Positions 1 to 6,609 of a stretch of 10,200 nt of DNA are shown piece after piece. Each line of letters opens with the position of its first letter. Positions within the stretch are counted from its first letter, which is position 1. The translations under genes were made by a program, and so were the position numbers. The stretch is from Chloroflexota bacterium (GTDB lineage: Bacteria > Chloroflexota > Limnocylindria > Limnocylindrales > CSP1-4), in NCBI GenBank assembly GCA_025355255.1, contig JANYAA010000381.1, forward strand, positions 1-10,200, given 5' to 3'. The notes beneath the pieces are model-generated. The model saw only the letters and a program-made list of their open reading frames with translations, was not told the DNA's origin and ran no database searches.

Positions 1-941
1 CAGACCGCATCGTCACCGGCGATGAGTTGGCGAGCTGGAGCGACGCCCGCCTAGCCTCCGAGCTGCCGAGCCTCCACGTTGTGGCGCGGTCAACGCCCGA
101 GCAGAAGCAGCGGATTGTGGCGGCTGCGCGCGCGTCGCGCCGCATCGTGGCGGTCACGGGCGACGGGGTGAACGATGCACCAGCACTGCACCAAGCCGAT
201 GTGGCGGTGGCGATGGGCAGCGGGACGGCCGTTGCGCGCGAGGCGTCCGACCTGGTGTTGGGCGACGACTCCTTCGCCACGCTGATGTTTGGTCTCGCCG
301 AGGGCCGCCGCATTGTGGACAACGTCCAGAAGGGCCTCGTCTTCCTCATCTCCACCCATGTGGCCTTCCTGAGCTTCATCCTGCTGTCCACCGCGGTCAT
401 CACAGAGCGCCAGGTGCTCATCCCCATCCAGATCCTGTGGATGGAGCTGTTCATCGACATGGCCACATCCATCGCATTTGAGCGGGAGCCGGCTGAGCCT
501 GACATCGTCAGCCGACCGCCGCGCCCGGCCCGCCGGCCGCTGCTGACCACCGGCCTCCTGGTGCGGCTGTCCGGCGCGGGGGCGTTCACCGCGTTTGCCG
601 CGCTGGGCGTGATGCTGGTCCACGGCGGCACATTTGAGCACGCCGCGTGGCTCGCGTACACGGTGCTGGTGGTTGGCCAGTGCGCACGGGCGTACTTCAA
701 CCGAAGCATCCGGACACCGGTGCTGCGGCTGCACCAGAACCGGTTCCTGCTGGGTGCGTGTCTGGCAGCCATCGCCATCCAGATCGCCATCCCGTTCATC
801 CCCGGCGTCCGCGAGGCGTTCCACGCCGTACCGCTGGACGCGGCCGAGTGGGTGCTGGTGGCCGTGGTGGCGCTGCTGCCGTCTGCAGTGGCAGAACTGG
901 TGCGGGGGCTCGGGCACGGACGCGTTGTCTGGGTGGCGTAG
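1..941 (+). CDS. P-type cation-transporting ATPase, C-terminal part (5' end outside window)
   Basis: This is the C-terminal 312 residues of an ion-pumping P-type ATPase; the reading frame starts at base 3 and is open to the left edge, so no start codon is in view. The phosphorylation site (DKTGT), nucleotide domain and M1-M4 are missing. Visible, numbered from the first full codon: the end of the P domain with STPEQKQ near 30 and the hinge motif TGDGVNDAPAL at 52-62, followed by VAMGSGT. Six hydrophobic segments follow (about 112-132, 139-158, 184-206, 212-229, 249-268, 282-301), matching M5-M10 of the ten-helix P2-type pumps. M6 reads QILWMELFIDM: the Asp of the Ca2+-ATPase M6 site is kept, but the usual Asn four residues earlier is Glu. 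The EPAEPD...RPPRP segment after M6 is also typical of P2 pumps. Family is certain; the ion (Ca2+, other divalent, or H+) cannot be told. It ends at TAG 939-941, 26 bp before the convergent dehydrogenase. Confidence 0.95.
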   Translation, partial: DRIVTGDELASWSDARLASELPSLHVVARSTPEQKQRIVAAARASRRIVAVTGDGVNDAPALHQADVAVAMGSGTAVAREASDLVLGDDSFATLMFGLAEGRRIVDNVQKGLVFLISTHVAFLSFILLSTAVITERQVLIPIQILWMELFIDMATSIAFEREPAEPDIVSRPPRPARRPLLTTGLLVRLSGAGAFTAFAALGVMLVHGGTFEHAAWLAYTVLVVGQCARAYFNRSIRTPVLRLHQNRFLLGACLAAIAIQIAIPFIPGVREAFHAVPLDAAEWVLVAVVALLPSAVAELVRGLGHGRVVWVA

Positions 942-967
942 GGGCTCCGACTGGCAGTACGGGCGCC

Positions 968-1951
968 TCAGCCGTAGACCTCGGGGTTCACCGGCGTCGG
1001 CAGCCGCTCGCCGCGCAGGCCCGCCACCACGTTGGCCGCCGCCATCGTGGCCATGCGCGCACGGGTGGCCCGCGTGGCGGACGCGATGTGCGGCACCACC
1101 AAGCAGTTAGGCAGCGCCACCAGCGGGTGCGACGCGGGCAGCGGCTCGGGGTCCGTCACGTCCAACGCGCCACCGGCGATCACGCCATCACGCAGGGCCT
1201 CCACCAGAGCGTCGGTGTCCACCACCGGGCCGCGCGACGTGTTGATCAGGATGGCGGAACGTCGCATCCGCGCCAGGGCCGCGGCATCGATCAGGTGGCG
1301 CGTCTCGGCCGTGAGGCTCACGTGGAGCGACACGAAGTCCGAGCGTTCCAGCAACTCCTCCAGCGGCACAAAGCTGGCGCCCAGCGCGGTTTCGACATCC
1401 GCGCCCACGCGTGTCCGGCTGCTGTACAGGATCTCCATGCCGAAGCCTGCGGCCCGCCGCGCCACCGCCTGGCCGATCCGGCCAAAGCCGACGATTCCAA
1501 GCGTTGCGCCGTGGACATCGGGGCCTAGCAGCGTCATCGGCCCCCAGGTGCGCCACAAGCCAGCCCTGACATAGTCCGCGGCTTCCACCACCCGCCGGGC
1601 GGACGCCATGAGCAGCGCCCAGGCCAGATCGGCGGTCGTCTCGGTCAGCGCACCGGGCGTGTTCCCCACAGGGACACCCCGACGGGTGCAGGCGGGCACG
1701 TCCACATTGTCGAAGCCAACAGCATAGTTGCTCACCACGCGCAGCTGCGCACCGGCGGCGTCCAGCAGCTCGTCGTCCACGCGATCGGTGAGCAGCGTGA
1801 GCACCGCGTCACACCCGGCCACGGCCGCGAGGAGCTCGGCCCGCGTCGGCGGCAGCTCGCCCGGCCAGACGTCCACATCGGCAACCGCCCGCAGCATCGC
1901 CAGCCCCTCGTTGGGGATCTGGCGGCTCACAAACACGCGGGGTGGGGTCAT
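968..1951 (-). CDS. D-2-hydroxyacid dehydrogenase (glyoxylate/hydroxypyruvate reductase type)
   Basis: Soluble NAD(P)H-dependent reductase of 2-keto acids, 327 residues, the usual family length. In order: N-terminal substrate-domain strand ([13 protein letters not shown]), the [13 protein letters not shown] segment at 72-84, [14 protein letters not shown] at 98-111, the Rossmann loop GFGRIG at 155-160, then the catalytic triad expected for this family: Arg240 in [10 protein letters not shown], Glu269 in DVTDPEPLP and His288 in VPHIASAT. The second Rossmann strand ends in LYSSRTR (175-181), with Ser/Arg where NAD-specific members carry Asp, which favours NADP(H); this is inference. The frame is open a further 91 codons upstream, but that stretch is low-complexity, overlaps the divergent gene and lacks family sequence, so the ATG at 1951-1949 is chosen. 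No Shine-Dalgarno is seen; a -10-like box lies six bases upstream of the ATG. It stands alone as a transcription unit. The exact substrate (glyoxylate, hydroxypyruvate or another 2-keto acid) cannot be fixed from sequence. Confidence 0.93.
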   Translation of the reverse strand: MTPPRVFVSRQIPNEGLAMLRAVADVDVWPGELPPTRAELLAAVAGCDAVLTLLTDRVDDELLDAAGAQLRVVSNYAVGFDNVDVPACTRRGVPVGNTPGALTETTADLAWALLMASARRVVEAADYVRAGLWRTWGPMTLLGPDVHGATLGIVGFGRIGQAVARRAAGFGMEILYSSRTRVGADVETALGASFVPLEELLERSDFVSLHVSLTAETRHLIDAAALARMRRSAILINTSRGPVVDTDALVEALRDGVIAGGALDVTDPEPLPASHPLVALPNCLVVPHIASATRATRARMATMAAANVVAGLRGERLPTPVNPEVYG

Positions 1952-1957
1952 GCGCGC

Positions 1958-1963
1958 ACCGTA
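1958..1963 (-). promoter_or_regulatory. Possible -10 box of the hydroxyacid dehydrogenase, leaderless style
   Basis: On the minus strand TACGGT fits the TANNNT pattern and ends six bases before the ATG at 1951. Transcription from it would begin at or next to the start codon, which would explain the lack of a ribosome binding site. No good -35 hexamer is seen about 17 bp upstream (that position reads GTCCCC). The call rests on one degenerate hexamer and its spacing. Confidence 0.3.
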
Positions 1964-1971
1964 GCAGCCCG

Positions 1972-1998
1972 CGGCAAGTTGGGGACGGTGTCGGCAAG
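1972..1998. repeat. Direct repeat CGGCAAG, two copies 20 bp apart, in a divergent promoter region
   Basis: CGGCAAG occurs at 1972-1978 and again at 1992-1998, start to start 20 bp, close to two helical turns, so both copies face the same side of the DNA. They lie between the divergent starts at 1951 and 2046, where a shared regulator could bind. With GC-rich DNA a 7-mer repeat can arise by chance, so this is only a candidate operator. Confidence 0.25.
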
Positions 1999-2030
1999 CC
2001 GCCGTGGTGGCGCGGTCCCGCCCACACCCG

Positions 2031-2036
2031 TACGAT
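2031..2036 (+). promoter_or_regulatory. Possible -10 box of the three-gene membrane operon, leaderless style
   Basis: TACGAT matches four of six bases of TATAAT and ends nine bases before the ATG at 2046, placing the expected transcript start within a few bases of that codon. The region where a -35 would lie (about 2007-2013, GTGGCGC) is not a recognisable match. The same arrangement appears for the divergent gene on the other strand, which supports leaderless transcripts as a habit of this genome. Confidence 0.3.
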
Positions 2037-2045
2037 CCACCCGAC

Positions 2046-2762
2046 ATGGAGAACCCCGAGGTCCCACAGCCTCCCGCCGCGCCGCCAGCCTTCTGGCGCA
2101 CGGACGCCGGCCTCACCACCATCGTCGCCGCGGCCATCACGGTCGTGTCGATCCTTGTGGCCGTCGCCGCCTGGCGCGGCAGCACGGCCATCGGCCGGGC
2201 GTCCGACCTCGATGGCGGGTACATCCAGCAGGTGGCGATGCGCCAGCAGGAGCTGGAGACGATCGCGGGCTATGTGGAGTTGGACATGCGCCTGCCGCCG
2301 CGGTATCAGGAGCACGTCCTTGCGGCGGCGCAGCTCCAGGCAGCAGCCGAAAAGCTCCCCGCTGGTTCAGCGGACCGCCAACTGCTTGAGGTTCGAGCCC
2401 AGGGCGAGCGCGCCATCGCCCGAGTCATGCGCCCATTCTTCATCTCGCTGCCGACGGTAGACGCGCAGGGTGTCGCAATGTATGACCGCGAGTTCGTCCT
2501 GCGCACGCTCGAGGACCAGGACACGAGGCTCGCAGATCTGCAACCGGAACAGGTGGCTGCGGACGCGGTCATCGCCCACAACCAGGCCAACGGGTTCGTG
2601 ATCGTGGGGGTGATCCTCGCAGTTGCCCTGGTCCTGCTCACCATCGCCCAGGTGACGCGTGGCGCGCGGCGTCTGCCATTCGTGGCGAGTGGCGCGGTCA
2701 TCGGGCTCGCGGGCAGCATCGGTCTGGTGCTCGTGGAGGCGGTGCTGTTCCATGGCCGCTGA
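2046..2762 (+). CDS. Unrecognised three-TM membrane protein, first gene of the membrane operon
   Basis: I do not recognise this 238-residue protein by name. It has a proline-rich N-terminus (about 1-17), a membrane segment at about 21-43, a soluble middle of about 140 residues rich in Ala, Gln, Glu and Arg and likely helical (44-182), and two more membrane segments at 183-202 and 210-234. The loop between the last two (TRGARR) is basic, so the positive-inside rule places the 140-residue middle outside the membrane. The layout recalls DUF4337-like proteins, but I see no diagnostic motif. The same layout opens the next protein. The ATG at 2046 is chosen over an in-frame GTG at 2004 because the segment gained ([10 protein letters not shown]) looks non-coding and includes the -10-like box. 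Its last 11 bases overlap the next gene, so the two are probably translated together. Function unknown. Confidence 0.75.
   Translation: MENPEVPQPPAAPPAFWRTDAGLTTIVAAAITVVSILVAVAAWRGSTAIGRASDLDGGYIQQVAMRQQELETIAGYVELDMRLPPRYQEHVLAAAQLQAAAEKLPAGSADRQLLEVRAQGERAIARVMRPFFISLPTVDAQGVAMYDREFVLRTLEDQDTRLADLQPEQVAADAVIAHNQANGFVIVGVILAVALVLLTIAQVTRGARRLPFVASGAVIGLAGSIGLVLVEAVLFHGR
2735..2739 (+). promoter_or_regulatory. Ribosome binding site inside the upstream gene, supports start at 2752
   Basis: GGAGG lies 12 bases before the ATG at 2752, within the last codons of the preceding gene. The spacing is longer than ideal, but it is the only strong Shine-Dalgarno match near either possible start; the alternative in-frame ATG at 2806 has none. 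It therefore favours 2752 and an 11-base overlap with the upstream gene. Confidence 0.4.
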
Positions 2763-4914
2763 ACTCGCGCTACTGGACCTCGAGCAGGCTCGCGGCGACG
2801 CCCCGATGTCGCGCTTTGCGCGGCGGATCGCCATCGCCATCGCCATCGTCTCGCTGCTTGCCGCTGTCGTGGGCTACCTCCAGAACCAGGCCAACACGCA
2901 GTCCGGCAACGCTGCCCAGCGGGCCCAGGCCGACGCCGTCCAGGGGGCCGACGCAACCGTCCGCGCGCGTGGCCAGCAGTTCGCCGCGCTCGACACCTGG
3001 GTGCTGGGGCTCGAGGACCGGATCACCGTGGCAAACCTCGGGTCGGAGATCGAGTACGCCCCGCTCGATCAGCTGGGAACCCTGCAGGCGGCCCGTCTCG
3101 CGGCCGCGGCGCTGGCGGACCGGACTGCGGCGCTGAGCAGGCTGGACCTTGCGGCCGAGGCGGGACCGCGAACGGACCCGTCAGTCATCTGGGCGAAGCT
3201 TTCGGCAACCGCGAGGGAGCAGTTCCAGATCGAGGCCATGCAGGACGCCGACAACGAGCTTGCAAATGCGTGGGGCCGTCAGGGCGCCGCCTACAGCGCA
3301 ATGCTGGCGATCGTTGCGGTTGCGCTCTATCTGCTGGGCCTGTCGCTGACGCTCGACGTGCGCCGCGCAAAGGCCCTCGTGGCTGTGGCAGGCGTGGTGC
3401 TCGCACTGTTCGCCGGCGGCTGGACGGCGGTGCAGGCAGGCACGGCTCCGCATGCGGCGCCAATCGAGGCCGCCAACGCGTATGCCGAAGGCATGGTGGA
3501 CCTGATGGCCGCGACGGGGCCGGCGGGTTACAGCGCAGCCGTGGACGCCTTCACCAAGGCGGTGGATGCCCGGCCGACGTTTGCCCGCGCCTACGCCAAC
3601 CGCGGGTCGGCGCTGCTGGCGGCAGCTTCGCCGGAACAGCCGTTTGGCGGGCAGTACATCACGCTGATCCCGGACGCCGCCCTGGCGGCAGCCGCTGCGG
3701 ACTTCGAGCAGGCAGTGCGCCTCGGCAGCCGCGACACGCAGGTGCTGTGGGGCCTCGGTGTCGTCCTGTACGACCAGGCCCTCCGCGGCAAGCGTGGACT
3801 CATAGACGAGAGCATCGGGTACACCAGCGAGGCGATGGCCCGATCAGCCGCTGCCCCGGTTCCCAGGTACAACCTCGGGGACGCGCTGCTGGCCGCCGGC
3901 CGGATCGACGAGGCGCGCAGCGCGTACGAGGGCGCGATCGCCCGGACGATCTGGTCCGATGTGGACGCGCGGACGCCGCGCGGCGCCGGGGTGCAGGTGT
4001 CGATCGCGGTGAGTGCGTTCACCAGCCTTGAAGTGCTGCGCGCCGCGAAGCCAGAACTTGACGCGACGATCTCCGAGGTGCAGGCGAGGATCGCGTGGGC
4101 CGTGGGCAAGGGCACCACCGATCCCATGCCGAACGCCGCGGGCGGAGCCGTCGACGGCCTCGTGGTTGACGCCTTCCCGTCGTTCCTGCAGTGGCGCGGC
4201 AACCTGACCGGAGCAACCGACGCCACGATACTGGGCGTGTTGTGGTGGTACCGCGGGAAAGGCGAGAGCGACTGGTCGCTGATCCCCACGATGAGCGCGC
4301 TGGCCACGCGCCCTGAGACCAACACCGGAGGATCCACCTCCCACTTCGGCATCGCCCAGTTCACCGGCGTCACGCGACCAGCCCGCTGCCTCCCCACGGG
4401 GACGTATCGCGTTGAGATCTACGCAGACGGGCGCAAGATCGGCAGCGCGGAGTCCGACAGCCCCACCGCGTACGTTGCCTTGGCAGCGCGTGACATCGGA
4501 GCCGTCTTCTGCCACCCGGCCGACTGGACCGTGTCCGCCGCCAGCACGCTGGGACGCTCGGCCTTCGCGACTGGCCCCGGGGGCGACCGGGACGCAGGCG
4601 TCATGCACCTCGCGCAGCCGTCAAGCGGCGGCGGCGAAACCGCGATGCGAGCCGTCCTGGACCTCCTGCAGGCCGAACTGGCCAGCAGGCTGGGCCAGAC
4701 GCTGACGCCCGTGGCTAGCGGCGACGCCAGTAGCCAGGTCATGAGCCTTCTTGGGCTCCAGCGGTCCGTGACCTATCCGGGCGGCGCAGCGATCTTCACA
4801 AGCGCGCTCGACGCGGACGGCAGCGCGTACGCCACGTGGGTGTACGGCCCCTACGAATGGTTCCAGTCAGGCGACTGGGCCTGGGTGAACTCCTCCTTCC
4901 GACGGCTGGAGTAG
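2752..4914 (+). CDS. Membrane-anchored TPR protein with exported beta-rich C-terminal region
   Basis: 720 residues, function unknown. Order of parts: membrane segment about 23-42 after a basic SRFARR; an Ala/Gln-rich, probably helical region 43-179; two membrane segments 180-200 and 207-229 joined by a basic loop (LDVRRAK); tetratricopeptide-like helix pairs from about 239 to 399, clearest at AAVDAFTKAVDARPTFARAYANRG (split 262-285) and RYNLGDALLAAGRIDEARSAYEGAI; a beta-rich stretch about 465-580 containing LPTGTYRVEIYADGRKIGS (547-565), the style of an extracellular Ig-like fold; and a C-terminal domain about 585-720 opening with CHPADWTVS, resembling PsbP/DcrB-like folds. Charges place everything after 229 outside. 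The only two cysteines, 546 and 587, both fall in that exported part. The first 230 residues repeat the topology of the upstream protein. The start is uncertain between 2752 and 2806; without the first 18 residues the protein would begin MSRFARR. The stop overlaps the next start by one base. Confidence 0.8.
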   Translation: MAAELALLDLEQARGDAPMSRFARRIAIAIAIVSLLAAVVGYLQNQANTQSGNAAQRAQADAVQGADATVRARGQQFAALDTWVLGLEDRITVANLGSEIEYAPLDQLGTLQAARLAAAALADRTAALSRLDLAAEAGPRTDPSVIWAKLSATAREQFQIEAMQDADNELANAWGRQGAAYSAMLAIVAVALYLLGLSLTLDVRRAKALVAVAGVVLALFAGGWTAVQAGTAPHAAPIEAANAYAEGMVDLMAATGPAGYSAAVDAFTKAVDARPTFARAYANRGSALLAAASPEQPFGGQYITLIPDAALAAAAADFEQAVRLGSRDTQVLWGLGVVLYDQALRGKRGLIDESIGYTSEAMARSAAAPVPRYNLGDALLAAGRIDEARSAYEGAIARTIWSDVDARTPRGAGVQVSIAVSAFTSLEVLRAAKPELDATISEVQARIAWAVGKGTTDPMPNAAGGAVDGLVVDAFPSFLQWRGNLTGATDATILGVLWWYRGKGESDWSLIPTMSALATRPETNTGGSTSHFGIAQFTGVTRPARCLPTGTYRVEIYADGRKIGSAESDSPTAYVALAARDIGAVFCHPADWTVSAASTLGRSAFATGPGGDRDAGVMHLAQPSSGGGETAMRAVLDLLQAELASRLGQTLTPVASGDASSQVMSLLGLQRSVTYPGGAAIFTSALDADGSAYATWVYGPYEWFQSGDWAWVNSSFRRLE
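2827..2848 (+). repeat. Short tandem hexamer ATCGCC, about 3.7 copies
   Basis: ATCGCC is repeated at 2827-2832, 2833-2838 and 2839-2844, followed by ATCG. It encodes alternating Ile-Ala in the first membrane segment of the TPR protein. Gain or loss of one unit would keep the frame and change the helix by two residues. Confidence 0.7.
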
Positions 4915-5678
4915 TGGGGGTCTCGCCGCTCGAGGCGCTGGTGCTGCTGGCGGCGGGCATCCTCGGCGGTGTCGTCGGCGTTGTCGTGAGCCTTGCATCG
5001 CTGGTGACCTACCCGACGCTCCTGCTGGCAGGGCTGCCCCCGGTGGCGGCGAACGTGACCAGCACGGTTGCCCAGACGTTTGTTGGTCTGGGAGCGGCGC
5101 TGGGCGCCCGTCGCGAGCTCGGCGGTCAGCGGCCGCTCCTGCTCCGGCTCGCCCTGTTGTCCGCGCTTGGCGGCGCTCTGGGTGCCGCGCTGCTCCTGCT
5201 GCTTCCAGGCCGATCGTTTGAGCTGGCGGCCCCGATCCTCGTGGCGGGCGCGTCGCTGGCGATCCTCGCCCAGCCGCGGCTGGCACACCACCGGCATTTC
5301 CAGCCGCAAGGGATCCGCCTCTGGACGGGCCTCGCCTATGTGGCGGTGTCGGTGTATATCGGGTACTTCGGGGCGGGCGGCGGGATCCTCGCCCTGGTGA
5401 TCCTCGCCGCCATCATCGACCGCCCGCTCGGGCATGTGAACATGGCCAAGTCGGCCCTGGCGGGACTCGCCAATGGGGCGGCGTCGATCGGCTTCATCTT
5501 CTTTGGGCCGGTGCGATGGGCGTACGTCGTCCCGCTGGCGATTGGCCTGTTCATCGGCGGGTTCATTGGCCCGTGGCTGGTACGGCGCGTGCCGGTGAGG
5601 CTGTTGCGCGGGCTGATTGCTGTCTCGGGGCTGGGCGTTGCGCTTGTGCTGGTCTGGCGGGCCTACGCCGCGGGCTGA
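4914..5678 (+). CDS. TauE/SafE-family membrane permease (anion exporter family)
   Basis: Integral membrane permease of the TauE/SafE family (old name DUF81), 254 residues, the normal length. Characterised members export or import sulfite, sulfoacetate and related sulfur anions, but the substrate here cannot be read from the sequence. The two family half-repeats are visible: an N-terminal one with SLASLVTYPTLLLAGLPPV (26-44) then AANVTSTVA (45-53), and a C-terminal one with GYFGAGGGILALV (150-162), AKSALAGLANG (178-188) and GGFIGPWLVRRVP (215-227). The Gly-rich motif is intact in the second half, while the first half has hydrophobic and Ser residues in its place. About eight membrane segments fit the hydrophobic blocks. 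The start chosen is the GTG at 4914, sharing one base with the preceding TAG (TAGTG). GGAG at 4908-4911 is too close to be an ideal ribosome site, so stop-start re-initiation is likely. An in-frame ATG at 4857 is possible but would prepend residues unlike the family. Confidence 0.88.
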   Translation: MGVSPLEALVLLAAGILGGVVGVVVSLASLVTYPTLLLAGLPPVAANVTSTVAQTFVGLGAALGARRELGGQRPLLLRLALLSALGGALGAALLLLLPGRSFELAAPILVAGASLAILAQPRLAHHRHFQPQGIRLWTGLAYVAVSVYIGYFGAGGGILALVILAAIIDRPLGHVNMAKSALAGLANGAASIGFIFFGPVRWAYVVPLAIGLFIGGFIGPWLVRRVPVRLLRGLIAVSGLGVALVLVWRAYAAG

Positions 5679-5709
5679 CCGTTCTGCGGGCGCGTCGCAG
5701 GCCGAGGTG

Positions 5710-6609
5710 CTAGTACGCCGGCTGGTCGAACCGGACCGCGAGGTAGCCGACCGCCCGGTCCGGCGGGCCGCCGGCATCGGCCGAGGTTGAGGCGGCCAGC
5801 GCAACGGCCAGCGTGGCGTCCATCGCCCGGAGCGCCGCCACGCCGGTGACGGCGGGCTCGATGCCGCACATGCCACAGGCAAGGCCCTCTACGGCGGAGG
5901 CGATGAGCGCCGTCTCGGCCGCCGCCAGTCCGGCGGCGTGCGTTGCGAGGATGAGCGGTACCAGGCGTTCCGTGGCGCGCTCGCAGGCGGCCGCCGCCGG
6001 GTAGTGCGCCATGTCGGAGCTGACCGCAAGCACAATCCGATCGCCCGCGTCCCGCCGGTCGGCCAGCAGCCGTCCCAGCAGGTCGCCCGCCTCAATCGCC
6101 TCGTCGCCGGTCCCGGCGGACACGGCCAGCGGCACGATCAACGCCCCGGGCGCCACGGCTGCCAGCAGCGGCAACTGCACCTCGATGGAGTGCTCGCCCT
6201 CGTGCGCTGCGCGGTCCACGCCAAACGGGCGGCCAAGCGCCGCAATCTCGCCGGCGAGCGCCCTGTTCACCGCCACCTCGCCGCCAGGGATGGCCCACGC
6301 ACCCTGGTCCCACACGGCGATCCCACGCGCCCTGCGGCTGACGTGGTTGGTGCCGAGGATGACGACTGTCAGCGGCCCGCCCTCGCTCCGCAGCGTGCGC
6401 CACGCGGCGGCTGCGGTGACCCCGGAGTACGCGAGGCCCGCGTGCGGCACCAGGATCCCGGCGGGCATCCCCGGAGGTACGTCGGGCGACGGTAGCGGCA
6501 GCTGCCCAGCCGCATCCAGGAGCGCCGCAACCAGCTCGCCAAGCCGCCCGGCCGACGACGGGTAGAACGAGCCCGCCACGGCTGGCTGGCGGCGAGGCTC
6601 GGCGCTCAC
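5710..6609 (-). CDS. amrB: AmmeMemoRadiSam system protein B (Memo family)
   Basis: Memo-family protein of 299 residues, related in fold to class III non-haem iron dioxygenases (LigB-like) and to human MEMO1. Visible: the family opening RQPAVAGSFYPSS (7-19), VPHAGLAYSG with His56 (54-63), GTNHVSRRARG with His89 (86-96), EHSIEVQLPLL with His140 (139-149), SSDMAHY with Asp199 and His202 (197-203), and CGMCGIEP with Cys248 (245-252). In human MEMO1 two His and one Cys (His49, His81, Cys244) bind metal; His56, His89 and Cys248 are the matching residues by motif. The start is GTG at 6609-6607, overlapping the amrS stop as GTGA, so translation is coupled to amrS and no separate ribosome site is seen. 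It is cytoplasmic, with no signal peptide. The reaction is not established for the family, to my knowledge; a metal-dependent step tied to AmrS is the reasonable expectation. Confidence 0.95.
   Translation of the reverse strand: MSAEPRRQPAVAGSFYPSSAGRLGELVAALLDAAGQLPLPSPDVPPGMPAGILVPHAGLAYSGVTAAAAWRTLRSEGGPLTVVILGTNHVSRRARGIAVWDQGAWAIPGGEVAVNRALAGEIAALGRPFGVDRAAHEGEHSIEVQLPLLAAVAPGALIVPLAVSAGTGDEAIEAGDLLGRLLADRRDAGDRIVLAVSSDMAHYPAAAACERATERLVPLILATHAAGLAAAETALIASAVEGLACGMCGIEPAVTGVAALRAMDATLAVALAASTSADAGGPPDRAVGYLAVRFDQPAY

Noticed and set aside
90-917. 275-codon open frame on the minus strand opposite the P-type ATPase
   Set aside because: The plus strand carries an unmistakable ATPase with TGDGVNDAP and M5-M10. 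The antisense product is Arg/His/Gln-rich with no recognisable motif, as expected from GC-rich shadow frames.
942-967. Terminator between the convergent ATPase and dehydrogenase genes
   Set aside because: The 26-bp gap shows no inverted repeat or T-run. The same holds for the 15-bp gap at 8491-8505.
1952-2224. 91-codon upstream extension of the hydroxyacid dehydrogenase
   Set aside because: It overlaps the divergent membrane gene, is low-complexity and lies before a standard family N-terminus at the ATG at 1951.
5684-5700. Small hairpin CTGCG/CGCAG with a 7-base loop between the TauE gene and amrB as a terminator
   Set aside because: Only a five-base-pair stem and no T-run on either side; such stems are frequent by chance in GC-rich DNA.
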